Source: Buchnera aphidicola (Formosaphis micheliae) (lineage in GTDB: Bacteria > Pseudomonadota > Gammaproteobacteria > Enterobacterales > Enterobacteriaceae). Taken from it: 64,000 bases of DNA. Under the pieces are notes generated by a model. That model saw only the letters and a list, made by a program, of their open reading frames with translations. It was not told the origin of the DNA and did no database searches. The stretch is taken from contig NZ_CP135047.1 in the NCBI RefSeq assembly GCF_039403185.1, positions 372,001 through 436,000 of the forward strand, given 5' to 3'. Both the position numbers and the translations under genes were made by a program. Positions 11,336 through 22,932 of the stretch are shown here, piece after piece. Numbering within the stretch: position 1 is the first letter of the stretch; every line of letters starts with the position of its first letter.

Positions 11336-13972
11336 ATGTATCAATCAACAAAAATAATACGACAACGTTTTATAAATTTTTTCCATGAAAAAAAACATAA
11401 AATTATTAAAAGTAGTTCATTAATACCAATTAACGATCAATCAATTTTATTTACTAATGCAGGAATGAATCAATTCAAAAATATTTTTTTAGATACAAAT
11501 CAAAATTATAAATATTCAAAAGTTGTAACTAATCAGTACTGTCTTCGTACAGGAGGAAAACATAATGATTTAGAAACTGTAGGTTATAGTATTCGTCATC
11601 ATACATTTTTTGAAATGTTAGGTAATTTTAGTTTTGGAGATTATTTTAAAAAACAAGCTATTCTATATGCTTGGGAATTATTAACCTCAAAAAAATGGTT
11701 TGCATTACCAAAAGAAAGATTTTTAATTACCGTTTATAAAACAGATGAAGAAACGTATGAAATATGGAAAAATGTTATAGGAATTCCAGAAAATAGAATT
11801 ATATCCATTGGTGACAAATGTCATAATTCTCCTTATATATCAGATAATTTTTGGTATATGGGTGAATCAGGTCCCTGTGGTCCATGCACCGAAATATTTT
11901 ATAATCAAGACTCTATTAACCCATCTACAATGACGTTATCTGACGATCAAATAAAAAAATATTTTGAAGTATGGAATATCGTTTTTATGCAATTCGATAA
12001 AAAAAAAGATGGATCATTTTGCATGTTACCCAAACCATCTATAGACACTGGTATGGGATTAGAACGTATTGCATCAATAATACAAAATGTATCTTCTAAT
12101 TATGAAATAGACATATTTAAAGAATTAATTCAAAAAATAGAGAAAATTAACCGAATTAAACATAACCTAAAAAATAATATATCATTACGTATCATTGCTG
12201 ATCATATTCGAGCATGTTACTTTATGATTTCAGAAAATATTATTCCTTCGAATGAAGGGAGAGGATATGTATTACGTCGTATTATTCGTAGAGCTTCACG
12301 TCATGGATATTTATTAGGTATAAAACATGCTTTTCTTTATCAATTAATTAATAGCGTTATATGTGCAATGAACATTACTGATAATTATTTAATTCAAAAA
12401 ACAGAATACATTAAGTCAATTTTAATGCAAGAAGAAGTAAAATTTAATTACACTCTGGAAAATGGATTAAAATTACTCAACACAGAAATAAAAAAAGTAC
12501 ATAATGGAATCATAGATGGTGAAGTAATATTTTATTTATATGATACTTTTGGTTTTCCAGTAGATTTAACTAAAGAAGTATGTATAGAACATAATATTAA
12601 AATAGATGAAATAGGTTTTAAACATGCTATGGATCAACAAAAAAAACGTTCTAGAGATACAAAAGTATTCAATAGTAACTATAAACATTTTAATTCCATA
12701 GATCAAAAAACTATATTTATGGGTTATACATTAAACCAAACTAAATCTACTATAATAAATATTATAATTAATAATCAATTTAAAGATACTATGATGTTAG
12801 GAGAAAAAGGAATTATATTATTAGATAAAACACCATTTTACCCTGAATCTGGTGGACAAATAGGTGATATAGGACATATTTATAATGATACAGGAACTTT
12901 TACAGTAGAAAATACAAAAAAAAACAATGATACAATTTTTCATATAGGTACCATAACATCTGGATATTTAACAAAAACACATGACGTCACTGCTAATATT
13001 GATAGTAAAATACGTACATATATTGAAAAAAATCACTCAGCTACACATTTACTTAATTCTGCTTTACGAAAAATATTAGGAAATCATATATATCAAAATG
13101 GATCGCTAGTTAAATCTGACTTAATTCGTTTCGATTTCTTTCATAATCAACCTATGACGTTACTAATTGTACAAAATATAGAACAGTTAGTTAATAAATA
13201 TATTTTTCAAAATAACAGCATAAAAACAAAACAAATAAGCTTAGAAGATGCTAAAAACAAAAATATAACAAGATTACTTAACAAAACATACCATGATAAT
13301 GTACGTGTAATTTGCATAGATAAACATTCTCAAGAACTTTGTGGAGGTACTCATACAAAAAAAACAGGAAATATAGGATTATTTAAAATAATAACACAAC
13401 GTAGTATTGCTTCTAATATATATCGAATAGAAGCTGTAACAGGAGAAATAGCATTAAAATTAATACATGAACAAGAAAATAATATTCAAAAAATATGTTC
13501 ATTACTTAAAACTAATAAATATATATTAAATGATAGTATCAAAAAAATAATATCTCATAACAACCATTTAAAAAAAGAACTTAATGAACTACAAGATAAA
13601 GAAGTACTACATAATGTTAATCTATTAATTAAACAAACAAAACAAATTAAACATGTTACATTATTAATAAACACATTAAAAGATAAAAATATTAAAATAA
13701 TACATTTGATTATTAATGAACTAATTAATAAATTTCAACATTCGATAATAATTTTAGCAAATATTTTGCATAATAAAGTAACTATTATTGTAAGAATTAC
13801 TAAACATGTTAGTAAACTAATTAAAGCAAACGAATTAATTAAAATAATATTAAACGATATTAACGGAAAAGGAGGCGGTAATGAATCTATGGCTGAAGGA
13901 GGAAGTACATATCTACAAAAATTACCAAAAGCATTTAAAAATATTGAGTTATGGATAAATTCAATTTTATAA
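11336..13972 (+). CDS. alaS: Alanyl-tRNA synthetase
   Basis: Class II synthetase charging tRNA-Ala. It has 878 residues (E. coli 876). The catalytic core holds GMNQFKN and HHTFFEMLGNFSFGDYFK. The editing domain keeps its zinc and catalytic residues, HSATH at 567-571 and CGGTH at 669-673, so Ser/Gly mischarge correction appears intact, unlike in LeuRS here. The C-Ala domain ends with GKGGGNESMAEGGS. ACGGA precedes the ATG. csrA follows 214 bases later, as in E. coli. Confidence 0.98.
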   Translation: MYQSTKIIRQRFINFFHEKKHKIIKSSSLIPINDQSILFTNAGMNQFKNIFLDTNQNYKYSKVVTNQYCLRTGGKHNDLETVGYSIRHHTFFEMLGNFSFGDYFKKQAILYAWELLTSKKWFALPKERFLITVYKTDEETYEIWKNVIGIPENRIISIGDKCHNSPYISDNFWYMGESGPCGPCTEIFYNQDSINPSTMTLSDDQIKKYFEVWNIVFMQFDKKKDGSFCMLPKPSIDTGMGLERIASIIQNVSSNYEIDIFKELIQKIEKINRIKHNLKNNISLRIIADHIRACYFMISENIIPSNEGRGYVLRRIIRRASRHGYLLGIKHAFLYQLINSVICAMNITDNYLIQKTEYIKSILMQEEVKFNYTLENGLKLLNTEIKKVHNGIIDGEVIFYLYDTFGFPVDLTKEVCIEHNIKIDEIGFKHAMDQQKKRSRDTKVFNSNYKHFNSIDQKTIFMGYTLNQTKSTIINIIINNQFKDTMMLGEKGIILLDKTPFYPESGGQIGDIGHIYNDTGTFTVENTKKNNDTIFHIGTITSGYLTKTHDVTANIDSKIRTYIEKNHSATHLLNSALRKILGNHIYQNGSLVKSDLIRFDFFHNQPMTLLIVQNIEQLVNKYIFQNNSIKTKQISLEDAKNKNITRLLNKTYHDNVRVICIDKHSQELCGGTHTKKTGNIGLFKIITQRSIASNIYRIEAVTGEIALKLIHEQENNIQKICSLLKTNKYILNDSIKKIISHNNHLKKELNELQDKEVLHNVNLLIKQTKQIKHVTLLINTLKDKNIKIIHLIINELINKFQHSIIILANILHNKVTIIVRITKHVSKLIKANELIKIILNDINGKGGGNESMAEGGSTYLQKLPKAFKNIELWINSIL

Positions 13973-14098
13973 TGTACATGTATTAAATTAATTAATACTA
14001 TTTTATATATTTAACACTCTTATGCTATGATACTCAATACAAAATAAAATAATTCTAATCTTATAAACATATTCAAATATAATATATATAAACATATC

Positions 14099-14127
14099 TT
14101 TACGGTCTACTGTAAATCTCATATGAT
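14099..14127 (+). promoter_or_regulatory. Putative csrA promoter
   Basis: TTTACG at 14099-14104 (4/6) and TATGAT at 14122-14127 (5/6) with a 17-base spacer predict a start near 14134 and a leader of about 50 bases. The -35 end overlaps a small hairpin (7 pairs including one G-U, loop TCTA, 14099-14116) that may instead be the tail of the alaS transcript. Confidence 0.4.
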
Positions 14128-14186
14128 AGAATATGCAGGTAGGAATTAAATAAGCTATATTTACTCAATTATTAAAGGAGCAAAAA

Positions 14187-14372
14187 ATGCTTATTTTAAC
14201 TCGTCGAGTTGGAGAAACTCTTATAATTGGAGATGAAGTAACTGTAACAGTACTAGGAGTCAAAGGAAATCAAGTTAGAATTGGTGTCAATGCCCCTAAA
14301 GAAGTTTCAGTACATCGTGAAGAAATTTACCAACGTATCCAAGCAGAAAAAAATCAAAAATCCAATTATTAA
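14187..14372 (+). CDS. csrA: Carbon storage regulator CsrA
   Basis: Small dimeric RNA-binding protein that represses or stabilises mRNAs by binding GGA motifs in leaders. It has 61 residues, exactly the E. coli length, and is nearly identical in the RNA-binding strands ([16 protein letters not shown]) and [19 protein letters not shown] lies 7 bases before the ATG. The low divergence compared with neighbouring genes implies strong selection. No CsrB/CsrC-like RNA is seen in the window. A 14-bp hairpin follows the stop. Confidence 0.98.
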   Translation: MLILTRRVGETLIIGDEVTVTVLGVKGNQVRIGVNAPKEVSVHREEIYQRIQAEKNQKSNY

Positions 14373-14378
14373 CCAATC

Positions 14379-14420
14379 ATAGCGTATCTTACTAAAATAA
14401 TACACTGTAAGATACGCTAT
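14379..14420 (+). terminator. csrA terminator hairpin
   Basis: A 14-bp perfect stem (ATAGCGTATCTTAC at 14379-14392 with 14407-14420) and a 14-base loop begin 6 bases after the csrA stop. No strong T-run follows. It is one of the two longest perfect gene-end stems in the window. Confidence 0.7.
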
Positions 14421-14460
14421 CATTTAATCTATTTTTCGTATAACTCATTTTTAAAAAAAA

Positions 14461-14490
14461 TTGACTTACTCAATAAAAAAGTAATATAGT
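14461..14490 (+). promoter_or_regulatory. Promoter of the Ser-Arg tRNA operon
   Basis: TTGACT at 14461-14466 (5/6) and TATAGT at 14485-14490 (5/6) with an 18-base spacer; transcription would start about 40 bases before the tRNA-Ser 5' end. It follows directly after the csrA terminator, as expected for a new transcription unit. Confidence 0.55.
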
Positions 14491-14535
14491 AATAAAATTA
14501 GTAAAATTTAAAAATTATTAATACACAATTAATTA

Positions 14536-14624
14536 GGTGAGATGGCCGAGTGGTTGAAGGCGTTCCCCTGCTAAGGGAGTATGTAAATAAAAATGCATCG
14601 AGGGTTCGAATCCCTCTCTCACCA
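14536..14624 (+). tRNA. tRNA-Ser (GCT)
   Basis: Class II tRNA: acceptor GGTGAGA (14536-14542) pairs with TCTCACC (14617-14623). Anticodon GCT is at 14570-14572 in loop CTGCTAA, and the T arm is GAGGG/CCCTC. The long variable arm is AT-rich and weakly paired. The discriminator at 14624 is A where E. coli has G; CCA is not encoded. It is co-transcribed with tRNA-Arg, as in E. coli serV-argV. Confidence 0.97.
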
Positions 14625-14637
14625 TAATTTTAAAATA

Positions 14638-14711
14638 GCATCCGTAGCTCAGTTGGATAGAGCACTCGGCTACGAACCGAGAGGTCGAAGGTTCAAATCC
14701 TTTCGGATGCA
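14638..14711 (+). tRNA. tRNA-Arg (ACG)
   Basis: Acceptor GCATCCG (14638-14644) pairs with CGGATGC (14704-14710), discriminator A. Anticodon ACG is at 14672-14674, which needs A34-to-inosine editing by TadA to read CGC and CGA as well as CGU. CCA is not encoded. It lies 13 bases after tRNA-Ser in the same unit. Confidence 0.97.
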
Positions 14712-14863
14712 AATTAAAAAATATTCTCTATAAAATTAAAATTTTACATATATATAAAAATTAAATATTTTTACTAAAACAGAAATAATTTATTGTATAA
14801 TACTAATACTATAATTAATTTATATATAATAAAAATTAATTTATTTACAATTAGGAGGTTTAA

Positions 14864-16441
14864 TTGATTCCTAATATATCATCAGTATTATGTTGGCTAA
14901 AATGTAATCCAAATATATTAGACAATATTACCAGAGGAATTGAAAGAGAAACATTACGAATAAAAATAGATGGAAACATGCCAACAACAAATCATCCCTA
15001 TCAAATTGGTTCGTCTCTAACACATAAATGGATAACTACTGATTTTTCTGAAATATTACTAGAATTTGTAACTCCAAAGTCTACTAATTTAAATAATCTT
15101 ATTGATATATTATATGATTTACATAAGTATACTAGTGAAAATATTAAAAATGAATATCTCTGGCCATTCAGTTTTCCATATTATATAACACCACATTGCG
15201 CAATAAAATTAGCTAAATATGGAACATCTAATCTCGGTAAAATAAAAACACTATATAGAACAGGTTTAAAAAACCGTTATGGCAGTTTAATGAATATGAT
15301 TTCAGGGGTACATTATAATTTTTCTTTATCTATTAATTTTTGGAAACAATGGAAAAATATTACTAATATAAAAAATATACAAAATATTATTTCTTCCGAA
15401 TATTTTAAATTAATTAGAAATTATCATAAATTTGGTTGGATAATTCCATATTTATTTGGTGCTTCTCCTGTTATTGAACCATCTTTTATAAAAAATAAAA
15501 AATCTAACATTACATTTAAAAAAAGTCCAAACAATTTACTTTACCTACCATGGTCTACATCATTAAGACTGAGCTCTATCGGTTATAACAATAGCAAAAC
15601 CTCTGATATAATGAATGTGTCATTTAATAATCTTACAGATTATATTAATTCATTAAAAAATGCTATTAATACACCTTCTGAAATATTTAAAAAAATAGGT
15701 TTAAAAAATAAATTAGGTAATTTTAAACAAATTAGTAATCACTTACTTCAAATGGAAAGCGAATTTTATACACATATCCGACCTAAACAAAAAACTACAA
15801 CAAATGAATCATTATTAAATACTTTAAAAAACAAAGGAATAGAATACATTGAAATCAGATCATTAGATATTAATCCATTTTCACCTATAGGAATTGATAT
15901 AAAACAAATATTATTTTTAGACTTATTTTTAATTTGGTGTTTATTCGCTAATTCATCAGAAATTCATAATACTGATATTAAATTATATAATAATAATTGG
16001 AATATTATTCTTCTAGAAGGAAGAAAACCTAATCAAATGATCAATGTTGACGGAAACAAAAAAAAAGAAAAATTGATATCTATCGGTAAAATAATATTTC
16101 ATGATTTATATCATATAGCTGAAAATCTTGACAAAAATTCTAAAAATAATCCATACGAAAAAGTTTGTGATGAATTTATTCAATATTTTAAAGAACCTGA
16201 ACTAACTTATTCAGGAAAAATATTTAATGAAATTATTACAAATGGAATAAATGAAACAGGATTAAAATTAGCAAGAAAATATAAAAAACAACTTATAGAT
16301 AAAAAAATGAAATTTTTAAATTACAAAATTTTATATCAAGAAGCAATGTTATCTCATAAAAAAAGACAAAATATAGAAATGCACGATAAAATAAATTTTA
16401 AAACGTATTTAAAAAGATACAAAAAAATATTAACTAAATAA
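14864..16441 (+). CDS. gshA: Glutamate-cysteine ligase
   Basis: First enzyme of glutathione synthesis (glutamate + cysteine + ATP). It has 525 residues (E. coli 518), with GIERETLRI near 26, THKWITTDFSE near 54 and the GRKPNQ region near 387. The start is TTG at 14864, with AGGAGG 5 bases upstream. The N-terminus then aligns residue for residue with E. coli, whose gshA also starts with TTG. It is preceded by a TATAAT at 14796-14801 without a clear -35. Sulfur for cysteine must come from elsewhere: no cys genes lie in this window. Confidence 0.97.
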   Translation: MIPNISSVLCWLKCNPNILDNITRGIERETLRIKIDGNMPTTNHPYQIGSSLTHKWITTDFSEILLEFVTPKSTNLNNLIDILYDLHKYTSENIKNEYLWPFSFPYYITPHCAIKLAKYGTSNLGKIKTLYRTGLKNRYGSLMNMISGVHYNFSLSINFWKQWKNITNIKNIQNIISSEYFKLIRNYHKFGWIIPYLFGASPVIEPSFIKNKKSNITFKKSPNNLLYLPWSTSLRLSSIGYNNSKTSDIMNVSFNNLTDYINSLKNAINTPSEIFKKIGLKNKLGNFKQISNHLLQMESEFYTHIRPKQKTTTNESLLNTLKNKGIEYIEIRSLDINPFSPIGIDIKQILFLDLFLIWCLFANSSEIHNTDIKLYNNNWNIILLEGRKPNQMINVDGNKKKEKLISIGKIIFHDLYHIAENLDKNSKNNPYEKVCDEFIQYFKEPELTYSGKIFNEIITNGINETGLKLARKYKKQLIDKKMKFLNYKILYQEAMLSHKKRQNIEMHDKINFKTYLKRYKKILTK

Positions 16442-16830
16442 TTGTGACCTTAAAAAACATATGTATGCAAATTATCTATATTAGATATAAAAATTATCTA
16501 CAATTAATTATACAAATCAAAAATATATTATATATTTTAAATATACAAACAAATTATTTACTGATAATTAATTATTAAAAAAAATTAAATTTTTAGTATA
16601 TTTTATTTTTATATAAAAAATTTATTAAATATATAACTAATTGTTACCTATATAAAATAAATATTTTAACTAATATTAATCCCATAAAATATATTTACTA
16701 TATTTAAATATTATAAAAAAACAATACATGTATTTTATACTATATAAAATATGACATACATTTTAATCAGATTAATTTTAATTTCAACTACATAACTATA
16801 CAAAAATATATGTATATTATCTATACATGT
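16442..16830. other. AT-rich spacer between convergent gshA and fau
   Basis: About 390 bases of nearly pure A+T with no ORF, RNA gene or strong hairpin. Confidence 0.4.
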
Positions 16831-17433
16831 TTACTTAATTAAATAATCATTATTCCAAATTTTTGTAGGAGTAAAAATAATAGGAAGCAAAATATCCCAT
16901 GAATAGACAGGAAAAAAAGATATAAATTGAAAATCATAAGCTAAACCAATTGGAACAATTGTATCTTTACAATTCTGCAATATTTTATCATAAAAACCTC
17001 CTCCCATTCCTAAACGATATCCTAAATTATTAAAAGCTATTAAAGGCACAAAAATAATATCTAATTGATTAATATCAATTATATCTCTATAAATTATCTT
17101 GGGTTCAAAAATATTAAATTTATTTAATACCAATTGAGTCGTGTGATTATATTTAATAAATAGTAAATTTCTTAAATGATATGGATCTATCACTGGTAAA
17201 TAAACATTAATATTTTTATTTAACATTTGAGTAATTAATGGAAAAGTATTAATTTCTCCATCAAATGAAAAAAATATTGCAACATACTTAACATTATTAA
17301 TTATATTATAATTTAATATTCTTTTATATAAATTTAAAGATGCTATCTTTTGTTCATTAAAAGATAGTCCATTACGTAATTTTCTTATATTGTTTCGTAT
17401 ATTTTTTCGTTTAGTAAAATCATCATTTGACAT
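16831..17433 (-). CDS. fau: 5-formyltetrahydrofolate cyclo-ligase
   Basis: Converts 5-formyl-THF to 5,10-methenyl-THF with ATP, recycling an inhibitory folate (E. coli ygfA). It has 200 residues. The N-terminal basic helix has KRKNIRNNIRKLR, followed by the family signature YRLGMGGGFYDK near 140-151 and a conserved C-terminal segment ending near TPTKIWN. No ribosome site is obvious. In E. coli the gene follows the 6S RNA gene; no 6S-like structure was found upstream here. Confidence 0.93.
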   Translation of the reverse strand: MSNDDFTKRKNIRNNIRKLRNGLSFNEQKIASLNLYKRILNYNIINNVKYVAIFFSFDGEINTFPLITQMLNKNINVYLPVIDPYHLRNLLFIKYNHTTQLVLNKFNIFEPKIIYRDIIDINQLDIIFVPLIAFNNLGYRLGMGGGFYDKILQNCKDTIVPIGLAYDFQFISFFPVYSWDILLPIIFTPTKIWNNDYLIK

Positions 17434-17805
17434 ATGTTTATTTTTCTATTTTGTATCTAAAAATATTAATTATTTATTTTTTATTTTAAAATAATTAAAA
17501 ACCCTATAAAAATAGTAATATTAAATATTTTTTATATCTATAAAATTTAGCACAAAATAAAATATATAATATTTTTTAAATTATCTGATTAAAAAATAAT
17601 ACACTTATTATATATATAATTTTTTTTATATAACTTATAAAATATACTATTATTTATAATATTTAACATACATTTAACTAAAAATATAAAATATATTAAT
17701 ATATTTAAAATAATTAAACAATACAATTAAAATCATTTATTTTTATGTATTTATAATTCATATATCAATATTTTTTTAATAATAAAAATAAAATCAAATC
17801 TTATG
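17434..17805. other. 372-bp spacer between rpiA and fau
   Basis: Nearly pure A+T between two minus-strand genes. No coding potential, RNA structure or promoter could be supported. Confidence 0.4.
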
Positions 17806-18468
17806 TCATTTTATTATTGTTTTAATTCCTAATTCAGTACCTATTAACAAAATATCTGCTTGTTTCAATGCAAATAATCCAACAGTTACTACACCTGGCA
17901 ACGAATTAATAAAATTCTCTGTGTATATAGGATCATTGATATTTAAATTATGTACATCAATAATAATATTACCATGTTCTGTAATAACATTATTTCTTAT
18001 TTTAGGTATACCTCCAAATTTTATTAATTCATCTGATACTAATGAATACGACATAGGAATAATTTCTACTGGTAAAGGAAATCTACCTAATTTATTAACC
18101 TTTTTAGTACTATCAACAATACAAATAAATCTATCAGCTACATAAGAAATAACTTTTTCCTTAGTTAATGCTGCTCCTCCTCCCTTAATCATTTGCATAT
18201 TATCATTAATTTCGTCTGCACCATCCACATATATTGACAATGAATCAACCATATCTAATTCAAATACTGGAATACCTATACTATTTAAAATATTTGTTGA
18301 ATGAATAGAACTAGATACTACTCCATCGATTGAATCTTTAATTTGAGACAAAGATTCAATAAAATATGATACCGTTGAACCACTACCTACCCCAATAATT
18401 GTTCCAGGACAAACGTAATCTAATGCTGCTAATGCTACAGATTTTTTTATTTTATTTAAAATTAACAC
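17806..18468 (-). CDS. rpiA: Ribose-5-phosphate isomerase A
   Basis: Interconverts ribulose-5-phosphate and ribose-5-phosphate in the non-oxidative pentose phosphate pathway. It has 220 residues (E. coli 219). The phosphate-binding loop [13 protein letters not shown] is near 25, the active-site YVDGADEIN near 80, and [13 protein letters not shown] near 92 with the catalytic Glu. No strong ribosome site precedes it. Confidence 0.97.
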   Translation of the reverse strand: MLILNKIKKSVALAALDYVCPGTIIGVGSGSTVSYFIESLSQIKDSIDGVVSSSIHSTNILNSIGIPVFELDMVDSLSIYVDGADEINDNMQMIKGGGAALTKEKVISYVADRFICIVDSTKKVNKLGRFPLPVEIIPMSYSLVSDELIKFGGIPKIRNNVITEHGNIIIDVHNLNINDPIYTENFINSLPGVVTVGLFALKQADILLIGTELGIKTIIK

Positions 18469-18725
18469 ATAAAACCTACATATTTTATTAAAAAACTATA
18501 TTTATTCTAAATACTTATTGAGTAAAAATAAATGAATTATGTACCAAATCAAAAAAATAATAAATTTTATTATTTTAAAAAAAATAGATAATTATTTTAA
18601 CATTAATTTGACTATTAATATTATTATATCTAATCTCATTTCATAATAATTTAAAATATTTTTTAAATACACTAATATTATATATTTAATAATGAATATT
18701 TTTTATTCATTTCTAAAATACATAT

Positions 18726-18796
18726 CTGGGGTACCTGGATTCGAACCAGGGATGCCGGTATCAAAAACCGGTGCCTTACCTCTTGGCTATACCCCA
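18726..18796 (-). tRNA. tRNA-Gln (TTG)
   Basis: Reading the minus strand, acceptor TGGGGTA (18796-18790) pairs with TACCCCA (18733-18727) and the discriminator is G at 18726. The anticodon loop holds TTG in the GGTTTTTGATACC context. It is nearly identical to E. coli tRNA-Gln. CCA is not encoded. It is the last gene of a Met-Leu-Gln cluster; glnS lies close by on the other strand. Confidence 0.97.
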
Positions 18797-18816
18797 AAAA
18801 ATAATATTCTAATTTA

Positions 18817-18898
18817 TACGGGAGACGAGAGTTGAACTCGTAAACCTTTCGGTGCCAGAACCTAAATCTGGTGCGTCTGCCAATTTCGCCACTCCCGC
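18817..18898 (-). tRNA. tRNA-Leu (TAG)
   Basis: Class II tRNA with a long variable arm. The 5' acceptor GCGGGAG (18898-18892) pairs with CTCCCGT (18824-18818), leaving a G1-U72 wobble where E. coli has G-C. The anticodon TAG lies in loop TTTAGGT between CCAGA and TCTGG. The discriminator is A; CCA is not encoded. Confidence 0.97.
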
Positions 18899-18918
18899 TC
18901 TAATTTGTATAGTAATGA

Positions 18919-18992
18919 TGGCTACGATGGGAATTGAACCCATGACCTCAGCGTTATGAGTGCTGCGCTCTAACCAACTGAGCTACGTAGCC
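18919..18992 (-). tRNA. tRNA-Met (CAT), elongator
   Basis: Acceptor GGCTACG (18992-18986) pairs with CGTAGCC (18926-18920), discriminator A. The anticodon CAT lies in loop CTCATAA. It resembles E. coli metT, the elongator type with a standard G1-C72 acceptor pair. The last anticodon-stem pair (31-39) reads A-C instead of the E. coli A-U. CCA is not encoded. It is the first gene of the Met-Leu-Gln cluster. Confidence 0.96.
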
Positions 18993-19279
18993 TAATATTA
19001 TTGATAGATAAATTACATAAAAAATAAAAATTATTTAAAAACATTTGATACACTGTAATTTATTTTTATCTTAAACAAATTTAATATGAAATTATCATTA
19101 ACTATAATTTTATACATGTATAATAAAGTTAAATTTAATAATTATCAATAAAAAATAAATTAATAAAACATTTATTATATAAAACTATATTTTAAAACAT
19201 ATTTCAATTATAGTACAGAAATTTTATGTATAATTTAAATTATTTTAACTAAAAAATATAAATTATATAACTAAAAAAA

Positions 19280-20938
19280 ATGAAAAAAGATAACTATAAA
19301 CAAACTAATTTTATAAAGCATATAATAGAAAAAGATCTAAAAAATAAATTAATTTCTGTGATAAAAACTAGATTTCCTCCAGAACCAAATGGATATTTAC
19401 ACATTGGACATGCTAAATCAATATGTTTAAATTTTGGACTAGCTACAGAATACGATGGAACATGTAATCTTCGTTTTGATGATACTAATCCAATGAAAGA
19501 AAATATAGAATATATTAATTCTATTAAAAATGATATTAAATGGTTAGGTTTTAAATGGAACAATGATGTTAAATTTTCATCTATGTATTTTGATAAAATA
19601 TATAAATATGCTATAGAATTAATCAACAACGGATTAGCATATGTTGATCTTCTCAATCAAGAAGAAATACGTAAATATAGAGGTACTTTAAAAAAACCTG
19701 GAATAAATAGTCCTTATAGAAATCAAAGTATTGAAAAAAACTTATTATTATTTAAACAAATGAAAAATGGATTTTTTTCTACAGGAGAAGCTTGTTTACG
19801 CGCAAAAATTAATATGTGTTCTCCTTTTATAATAATGAGAGATCCTGTATTATATCGAATAATATTTTATGAACATCATCAAACTAAAAATACATGGTGT
19901 ATATATCCAACATATGATTTTGCGCATTGTATATCTGATGCATTAGAAGGCATTACTCATTCTATTTGTACTTTAGAATTTCAAGACAATAGACGTTTAT
20001 ATGATTGGATACTAAATAAAATTAATATTAAATATCGAGCCTATCAATATGAATATTCTAGATTAAATATAGAATATACAATATTATCTAAAAGAAAATT
20101 AAACATTTTAGTAAAAAAAAATATCGTAACAGGATGGGATGACCCAAGAATGCCTACCATATCTGGACTACGTCGTCGCGGATATACGCCTAGTTCTATA
20201 CGCACATTTTGTGATAAAATTGGTGTTACTAAACAAGACAATTTAATAGAAATGTCTTTATTAGAGTCATGTATTAAAAATGATTTAAATACAAATGCTC
20301 CACGTGCTATGGCAATACTTGATCCAATAAAAATACGTATCACTAATTTACCTACAAACTACTTAGAAATATTAATGGTACCAAATCATCCGAATCAACC
20401 AAACATGGGATATCGATCTGTTTATTTTACTAATGAATTATATATTGATCGTTCTGATTTTTATGAACAAGAAACAATAGAACATAATGGATTAATATTA
20501 GGAAAAGAAATAAGATTACGTTACAGTTATATTATTAAAGCACAAAAAATTAAAAAAGATAAATATAAAAATATAGTTGAAATTCAATGTATTTACGATA
20601 AAGAAACTTTAGGAAAACATCCTAAAAATAGAAAAGTAAAAGGAGTAATTCATTGGTTATCAACAAAAAATACACGACCTGCTATTTTTAATTTATATGA
20701 TAAATTATTTAATATAAAAAATCCAGAAAAAGAAATAAATTTTTTGCAACATATCAACACCGAATCATTAATTATAAAAAAAGGATTTGTAGAACTGAAT
20801 CTTTTAACAACAAATATAAGCAACGTATACCAATTCGAACGAATAGGTTATTTTTGTTTTGATAAACAAATAAATAACACTATTGCTACATTTAATCGTA
20901 TTATTTCTCTAAATATTAACAAAACAAAAAAAAAATAA
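19280..20938 (+). CDS. glnS: Glutaminyl-tRNA synthetase
   Basis: Class I synthetase charging tRNA-Gln. It has 552 residues (E. coli 554). [14 protein letters not shown] carries HIGH at 41-44, DDTNP follows, and the KMSKS-equivalent LSKRKL is near 269. The C-terminal anticodon-binding barrels are complete. The ORF ends in an A10 run directly before the stop, so slippage would change only the terminus. No clear ribosome site. A 13-bp hairpin follows. Confidence 0.98.
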   Translation: MKKDNYKQTNFIKHIIEKDLKNKLISVIKTRFPPEPNGYLHIGHAKSICLNFGLATEYDGTCNLRFDDTNPMKENIEYINSIKNDIKWLGFKWNNDVKFSSMYFDKIYKYAIELINNGLAYVDLLNQEEIRKYRGTLKKPGINSPYRNQSIEKNLLLFKQMKNGFFSTGEACLRAKINMCSPFIIMRDPVLYRIIFYEHHQTKNTWCIYPTYDFAHCISDALEGITHSICTLEFQDNRRLYDWILNKINIKYRAYQYEYSRLNIEYTILSKRKLNILVKKNIVTGWDDPRMPTISGLRRRGYTPSSIRTFCDKIGVTKQDNLIEMSLLESCIKNDLNTNAPRAMAILDPIKIRITNLPTNYLEILMVPNHPNQPNMGYRSVYFTNELYIDRSDFYEQETIEHNGLILGKEIRLRYSYIIKAQKIKKDKYKNIVEIQCIYDKETLGKHPKNRKVKGVIHWLSTKNTRPAIFNLYDKLFNIKNPEKEINFLQHINTESLIIKKGFVELNLLTTNISNVYQFERIGYFCFDKQINNTIATFNRIISLNINKTKKK

Positions 20939-20946
20939 TTTTTATA

Positions 20947-20984
20947 ATAAAGTTGAATATAATAAAAAAATTATTCAACTTTAT
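20947..20984 (+). terminator. glnS terminator hairpin
   Basis: A 13-bp perfect stem (20947-20959 with 20972-20984) and a 12-base A-rich loop lie 9 bases after the glnS stop. The 3' arm ends in CTTTAT and is followed by TTGAATAATTTT. Confidence 0.7.
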
Positions 20985-22908
<1,924 letters not shown>

Positions 22909-22932
22909 TTTACATATTAATAAAGAGAAAAA

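Noticed and set aside
14099-14116. Small hairpin before csrA as a riboswitch
   Set aside because: Seven pairs with a tetraloop, overlapping the predicted -35 hexamer; no known riboswitch architecture.
17434-17805. 6S RNA gene upstream of fau, as in E. coli
   Set aside because: The spacer is almost pure A+T with no long GC-containing duplex or open central bubble.
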